A program made the position numbers and the translations under genes. From NCBI GenBank assembly GCA_900553245.1, contig USCP01000074.1, forward strand, positions 1 through 8,625: DNA of 8,625 nt, given 5' to 3'. The notes beneath the pieces are model-generated. The model had not been told where the DNA came from. It did not search any database and saw only the letters and a program-made list of their open reading frames with translations. The stretch comes from an uncultured Peptococcaceae bacterium (GTDB lineage: Bacteria > Bacillota > Peptococcia > Peptococcales > Peptococcaceae). This document shows, piece by piece, positions 5,345-8,625 of the stretch. Within the stretch, counting starts at the first letter, position 1. Each line of letters starts with the position of its first letter.

Positions 5345-6134
5345 TGGTTCCACCCCTTAAATTTCGCTGTCGTATTGCCAAATAGTCTCCACGGCTTGGC
5401 GCTTTTTTGCGTCTTACAATCGCAATGACTATCGCAGCCAAAATAATCACTAAGCTGATGACCTGTGCCATGCGAAGCGGTCCAAGCATGAGGCTATCGG
5501 TTCTAAACCCTTCTATAAAGAAGCGTCCGACAGAGTAGTAAACAAAGTACGCGAGTGCAATATCCCCTTCTTTGAGCTTTATATTTCGTGATAAAAGCAT
5601 CAACAGCACAAAGCCCAGAATGTCCCAAATACTTTCATATAAAAAGGTTGGGTGACGGTATGCCCCGTCAATGAACATTGCCCACGGAACCACATCCGGA
5701 CTGACCTCATAGCCGTAGGCTTCTTGATTAAAGAAGTTTCCCCAACGCCCAATGGCCTGCCCGAGAATGAGGAATGGCGCGATGATATCAAACAACTGCC
5801 ATAAACGAAAGTGATACTTTTTGGTACAAACAGCAGCCGCAATCATCCCACCGATGATGCCGCCATGAATGGCGAGTCCCCCGTGCCATACCGCAATAAT
5901 TTCACTGGGATGTTGGCTGTAATAGTCCCATTCAAAAAGAACATAATACAGCCGCGCCCCCAAAATGGCACAGACTATACAAGCAATAACAAGATTCAGG
6001 TATAAATCTTCATCGAAATTTTGAAGTTTGGCTTCTCTGGTAGTGCCAAGTACACCAATTAAAAACGCAAGCGCAATTAAAATGCCGTACCAATGCACCG
6101 CCACCGGGCCGATTTCAAAAGCTATTGGATCCAT
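5334..6134 (-). CDS. lgt: Prolipoprotein diacylglyceryl transferase
   Basis: Lgt is the membrane enzyme that moves a diacylglyceryl group from phosphatidylglycerol to the lipobox cysteine of prolipoproteins, the first step of lipoprotein maturation. The 266-residue protein is rich in hydrophobic segments (about seven, for example near 16-32, 46-67, 85-103, 170-182 and 225-243). It carries the family signatures: HGGLAIHGGIIGG (84-96, with H90), GQAIGRWGNFFNQEAYG (125-141, with R130, N133, E138), HPTFLYES (161-168) and GRFFIEGFRTDSL (203-215, with R211). Length is typical. The ATG at 6132-6134 has an AGAGGGGA Shine-Dalgarno (6143-6150) 8 nt away. It follows pheT by 48 nt with no terminator between, and its 3' end overlaps the DtxR-family gene. 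It ends in TGA. Identity is unambiguous; nothing in the sequence looks damaged. Confidence 0.98.
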   Translation of the reverse strand: MDPIAFEIGPVAVHWYGILIALAFLIGVLGTTREAKLQNFDEDLYLNLVIACIVCAILGARLYYVLFEWDYYSQHPSEIIAVWHGGLAIHGGIIGGMIAAAVCTKKYHFRLWQLFDIIAPFLILGQAIGRWGNFFNQEAYGYEVSPDVVPWAMFIDGAYRHPTFLYESIWDILGFVLLMLLSRNIKLKEGDIALAYFVYYSVGRFFIEGFRTDSLMLGPLRMAQVISLVIILAAIVIAIVRRKKAPSRGDYLAIRQRNLRGGTNAK

Positions 6135-6182
6135 TCTTTCAGTCCCCTCTAGTCATTTGACGTATTGCAAACACAGAGGTCC

Positions 6183-8615
6183 TTACGCGCGGAGTTGACC
6201 GCCGCATTCACTTTCGATGGCAGCAATAATCTTTTGAAGTTCTACTTGAACGAGGTCATCGGTCAAGGTTTGTTCATCGCTTTGGAATACCAAGGAGAAG
6301 GCGATGGATTTCTTATCCAAGCCGAGTTGAATTCCTTCATAAATGTCAAAAACATTGATAGCTTTGAGATAATTTGGCTCTGCACCAACAATAGCAGCCT
6401 TGATGGCGCCCATTGGCACGCTCTTTTCTACAACCACAGCCAAATCACGCGCAACTGCCGGATACTTAGGGGTTTCTTCATATACAGGAACCACTTCACC
6501 TACGCTGACAATCACGTCCATAGAAAGTTCAGCAGCATATACAGAAGCTTTAATATCGTAATTTTTCACAACGAGTGGATGCAATTCACCGAAAATCCCG
6601 CAGTAGGTGTCACCGATGTAAAGAGCAGCAGTACGACCAGGATGCCAGGTTGGATCATCGGTCACTGCTTCAACATGCCAATCATGGATGTGAAGGTCGC
6701 TCAAAAGGGATTCGATGATACCCTTGAGGTAGTAGAAATCATATGCCTTTTGAGTGCCCATCCAATCCTTTGTGGTTTGACCGGTCATCCCAATCACCAA
6801 GTGTTGGTCTTCCTTGGCAAGATTGTCCATGGTGAGGTCGTGGTCACTGGAGAATACAGAACTGCATTCAAACAAGGCAAGGTTTTGTTGTTGATGGTGT
6901 ACGTTTTTGCTGATGGTATCCAACATGCAAGGCATGAGGGAGGTACGCATAACACACATATCTTCGCTGAGTGGGTTAGAAATGGCGATTTGGTTGCGAC
7001 GCACATCGTCTTCCTTGTAGCGGAGCAAGTCACAATGCTTCTTACCAATGAAGCTATAGGTAATGATTTCGTTCAAGCCAAGACCTGCGAGCTTGTTCTT
7101 CACACGGTCGGTCAAACGTTGTGCAGGAGTGAGCACCCCAGGGTTGGTTGCGCCGTATGGCAAGGATTCAGGAATGTTGTCATAGCCGTAAAGGCGAGCA
7201 ATTTCTTCCACCAAATCTTCTTGGATGGAAATATCCGGACGATGAGATGGCACTTGAACGGTCAAGCCTTCTTCATCTTCTTCCAATACTTGGAAGCCGA
7301 GGTCTACCAAATAGCCACGCATTTCTTCGTAAGGAATATCGGTACCAAGAATATCGTTGGCCTTATGGTATTTCATAGATACGACAACCGGTTCGTGTGG
7401 GGTTGGGTATTGGTCGATTTGACCGCTCACCAAGGTCGCCCCAGCAGTTTCGACCATGAGGTTGGCTGCACGCCAGCCGGCAAATCTGGTCATTTCAATG
7501 TTTACGTTCTTTTCGAAGCGCAAGGATGCTTCGGTACGAAGACCGAGAGCCACTGCGGTACGACGTACGTTGGTAGCTTGGAAGCACGCTGCTTCGATGA
7601 ATACGTCTTCAGTGGTATCTGCCACTTCGGTATTTTCGCCACCCATGACACCGGCAACGCCGATGGCACGTTCACCGTCGCAAATAAGGAGCATTTCTTC
7701 ATTCAATGCACGATCTTGACCGTCGAGGGTGGTAATGTGTTCATCTTTTTCTGCGGTACGTACCACAATTTCCTTGTTAGCCAAGGTGGTGTAGTCGTAA
7801 GCATGCAAAGGTTGACCAAGTTCCATCATGACGTAGTTGGTTACGTCAACGAGGTTAGAGATTGGACGCATGCCTGCGCATTGCAAACGGTGTTCCATCC
7901 AAAGTGGGGAACGACCAATTTTTGCGCCCTTTACCATGGTGCCGGTGAAACGGTGGCAAAGTTCAGGGGCCTTGTTGGTCACGGTCATATAGTCATTGAC
8001 ATCGTTGCCGTCTTGGATGGTGATGTCAATTGGCTTCACAGGCTTTTTGAGAAGTGCGCCCACTTCCTTTGCGATGTTGTACACACTCAAGCAATCGGAA
8101 CGGTTTGGAGTCAAGTCTACATCCAATACCCAGTCGTTCATGCCAAGGTATTCCATCACATCTGCACCCAATGGGGCATCATCAGGAAGCACGCGAATGC
8201 CGTCTTTATCTGCAGGTGCCACGAGATCTTCGTCCACACCGATTTCTTGCATAGAGCAGATCATCCCGTTGGATTCAACGCCACGCAATTTTGCTTTTTT
8301 AATCTTGAAGCCGCCAGGGAGTTCAGCGCCCACTTGCGCAAACATCACCGTTTGCCCTTGAGCAATATTTGGCGCACCACATACAACTTGAATGCTATTT
8401 TCGCCATCGGTGGTCACGGTGCAAAGATGCAAGTGATCGGAATCCGGATGGTCTTCACAGGTCAATACCTTTGCTACAACAACGCCGCTTACGCCTTTGT
8501 TGGTTGGTTCAACCCCGCCGATTTCAACGCCGGCGCGGGTGATAATTTCAGCCAATTCATAAGCAGATTGTTCGATATCAACATACTCTTTTAACCAATT
8601 ATATGAAACTAACAT
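6183..8615 (-). CDS. pheT: Phenylalanyl-tRNA synthetase beta subunit
   Basis: PheT is the larger subunit of the (alpha-beta)2 enzyme that charges tRNA-Phe in the cytoplasm. The protein has 810 residues, the usual size, and is complete. Domains in order: the EMAP-II-like tRNA-binding fold at about 40-150 with HPDSDHLHLCTV (57-67 region) and the KLRGVESNGMICS stretch (109-121); the B3/B4 editing region at about 210-395, including RRTAVALGLRTEASLRFEK (351-369); the B5 domain at about 405-480 with PSHRPDISIQEDLVEEIARLY (456-476); a catalytic-like module at about 490-700; and the C-terminal FDX-ACB anticodon-binding domain from PKYPAVARDLAVVV (716-729) to the end. The ATG at 8613-8615 has a GGAGG Shine-Dalgarno at 8621-8625, 5 nt away. 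The partner gene pheS normally lies just upstream and would fall beyond the window. pheT appears to be co-transcribed with lgt and the DtxR-family gene. Confidence 0.98.
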   Translation of the reverse strand: MLVSYNWLKEYVDIEQSAYELAEIITRAGVEIGGVEPTNKGVSGVVVAKVLTCEDHPDSDHLHLCTVTTDGENSIQVVCGAPNIAQGQTVMFAQVGAELPGGFKIKKAKLRGVESNGMICSMQEIGVDEDLVAPADKDGIRVLPDDAPLGADVMEYLGMNDWVLDVDLTPNRSDCLSVYNIAKEVGALLKKPVKPIDITIQDGNDVNDYMTVTNKAPELCHRFTGTMVKGAKIGRSPLWMEHRLQCAGMRPISNLVDVTNYVMMELGQPLHAYDYTTLANKEIVVRTAEKDEHITTLDGQDRALNEEMLLICDGERAIGVAGVMGGENTEVADTTEDVFIEAACFQATNVRRTAVALGLRTEASLRFEKNVNIEMTRFAGWRAANLMVETAGATLVSGQIDQYPTPHEPVVVSMKYHKANDILGTDIPYEEMRGYLVDLGFQVLEEDEEGLTVQVPSHRPDISIQEDLVEEIARLYGYDNIPESLPYGATNPGVLTPAQRLTDRVKNKLAGLGLNEIITYSFIGKKHCDLLRYKEDDVRRNQIAISNPLSEDMCVMRTSLMPCMLDTISKNVHHQQQNLALFECSSVFSSDHDLTMDNLAKEDQHLVIGMTGQTTKDWMGTQKAYDFYYLKGIIESLLSDLHIHDWHVEAVTDDPTWHPGRTAALYIGDTYCGIFGELHPLVVKNYDIKASVYAAELSMDVIVSVGEVVPVYEETPKYPAVARDLAVVVEKSVPMGAIKAAIVGAEPNYLKAINVFDIYEGIQLGLDKKSIAFSLVFQSDEQTLTDDLVQVELQKIIAAIESECGGQLRA

Positions 8616-8620
8616 GCTGA

Positions 8621-8625
8621 CCTCC
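8621..8625 (-). promoter_or_regulatory. Ribosome binding site of pheT
   Basis: GGAGG on the transcribed strand lies 5 nt before the pheT ATG, at the edge of the window. It supports 8615 as the start. Confidence 0.8.

Noticed and set aside
6144..6179. Stem that would hide the lgt Shine-Dalgarno (CCTCT with AGAGG)
   Set aside because: Only 5 bp closing a 24-nt loop; expected by chance and too weak to claim as regulation.
6165..8594. 809-codon open frame on the plus strand, fully antisense to pheT
   Set aside because: It mirrors pheT, whose complete set of PheT domains is unmistakable. The translation has no recognisable domain and is rich in His/Phe/Cys, typical of an antisense shadow that stays open because the sense gene avoids TTA, CTA and TCA codons. 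No ribosome binding site supports it.
1..8625. CRISPR arrays, tRNA or rRNA genes, insertion sequences, phage genes
   Set aside because: No regularly spaced identical repeats, no tRNA-like cloverleaf with CCA end, and no transposase or phage-like reading frame was seen on either strand.

Overview
All genes in this window lie on the minus strand, so the biological reading order runs from base 8625 down to base 1. The sequence suggests a low-to-moderate GC bacterium of the Bacillota. The evidence is the style of LeuS and PheT, strong GGAGG-type ribosome binding sites, a sigma-A promoter and a short DtxR/MntR-type metalloregulator. A dissimilatory sulfite reductase (Dsr) locus adds that the organism, or its ancestor, respired sulfite or a sulfite-yielding substrate anaerobically. 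The genus cannot be named from this sequence; a Negativicutes or Peptococcales-like lineage is a guess.

Region 1 (8615 to 4970) is a housekeeping block: pheT (phenylalanyl-tRNA synthetase beta), lgt (prolipoprotein diacylglyceryl transferase) and a DtxR/MntR-family regulator that overlaps the end of lgt. A long intrinsic terminator (4920-4959) closes this unit. Region 2 (4863 to 2306) starts with a near-consensus sigma-A promoter (TTGACG, 17 bp, TATAAT), whose -35 box lies inside a perfect inverted repeat. A roughly 55-nt leader with a 5' hairpin follows, then leuS.

Region 3 (2300 to 1) begins only 5 nt after leuS and is the most distinctive part. It holds a CbiA/CobB-type cobyrinate a,c-diamide synthase homologue, read here as the siroheme amidase DsrN, then a 60-residue 2[4Fe-4S] ferredoxin, then the 5' part of dsrA. 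DsrN would amidate the siroheme that DsrAB uses for sulfite reduction, and the ferredoxin could supply electrons, so the three genes make functional sense together.

The main oddity is an in-frame TGA in dsrA (33-35). It stands exactly where the family has a conserved glycine (GGS-G-SNLRTP), and the reading frame stays open and DsrA-like on both sides up to the window edge. It is a single-base nonsense change, a sequencing error or a recoding event; general reassignment of TGA is unlikely because TGA is a true stop for the ferredoxin gene and lgt. No CRISPR array, tRNA, rRNA or insertion sequence was seen, and no wholly undescribed system is evident.
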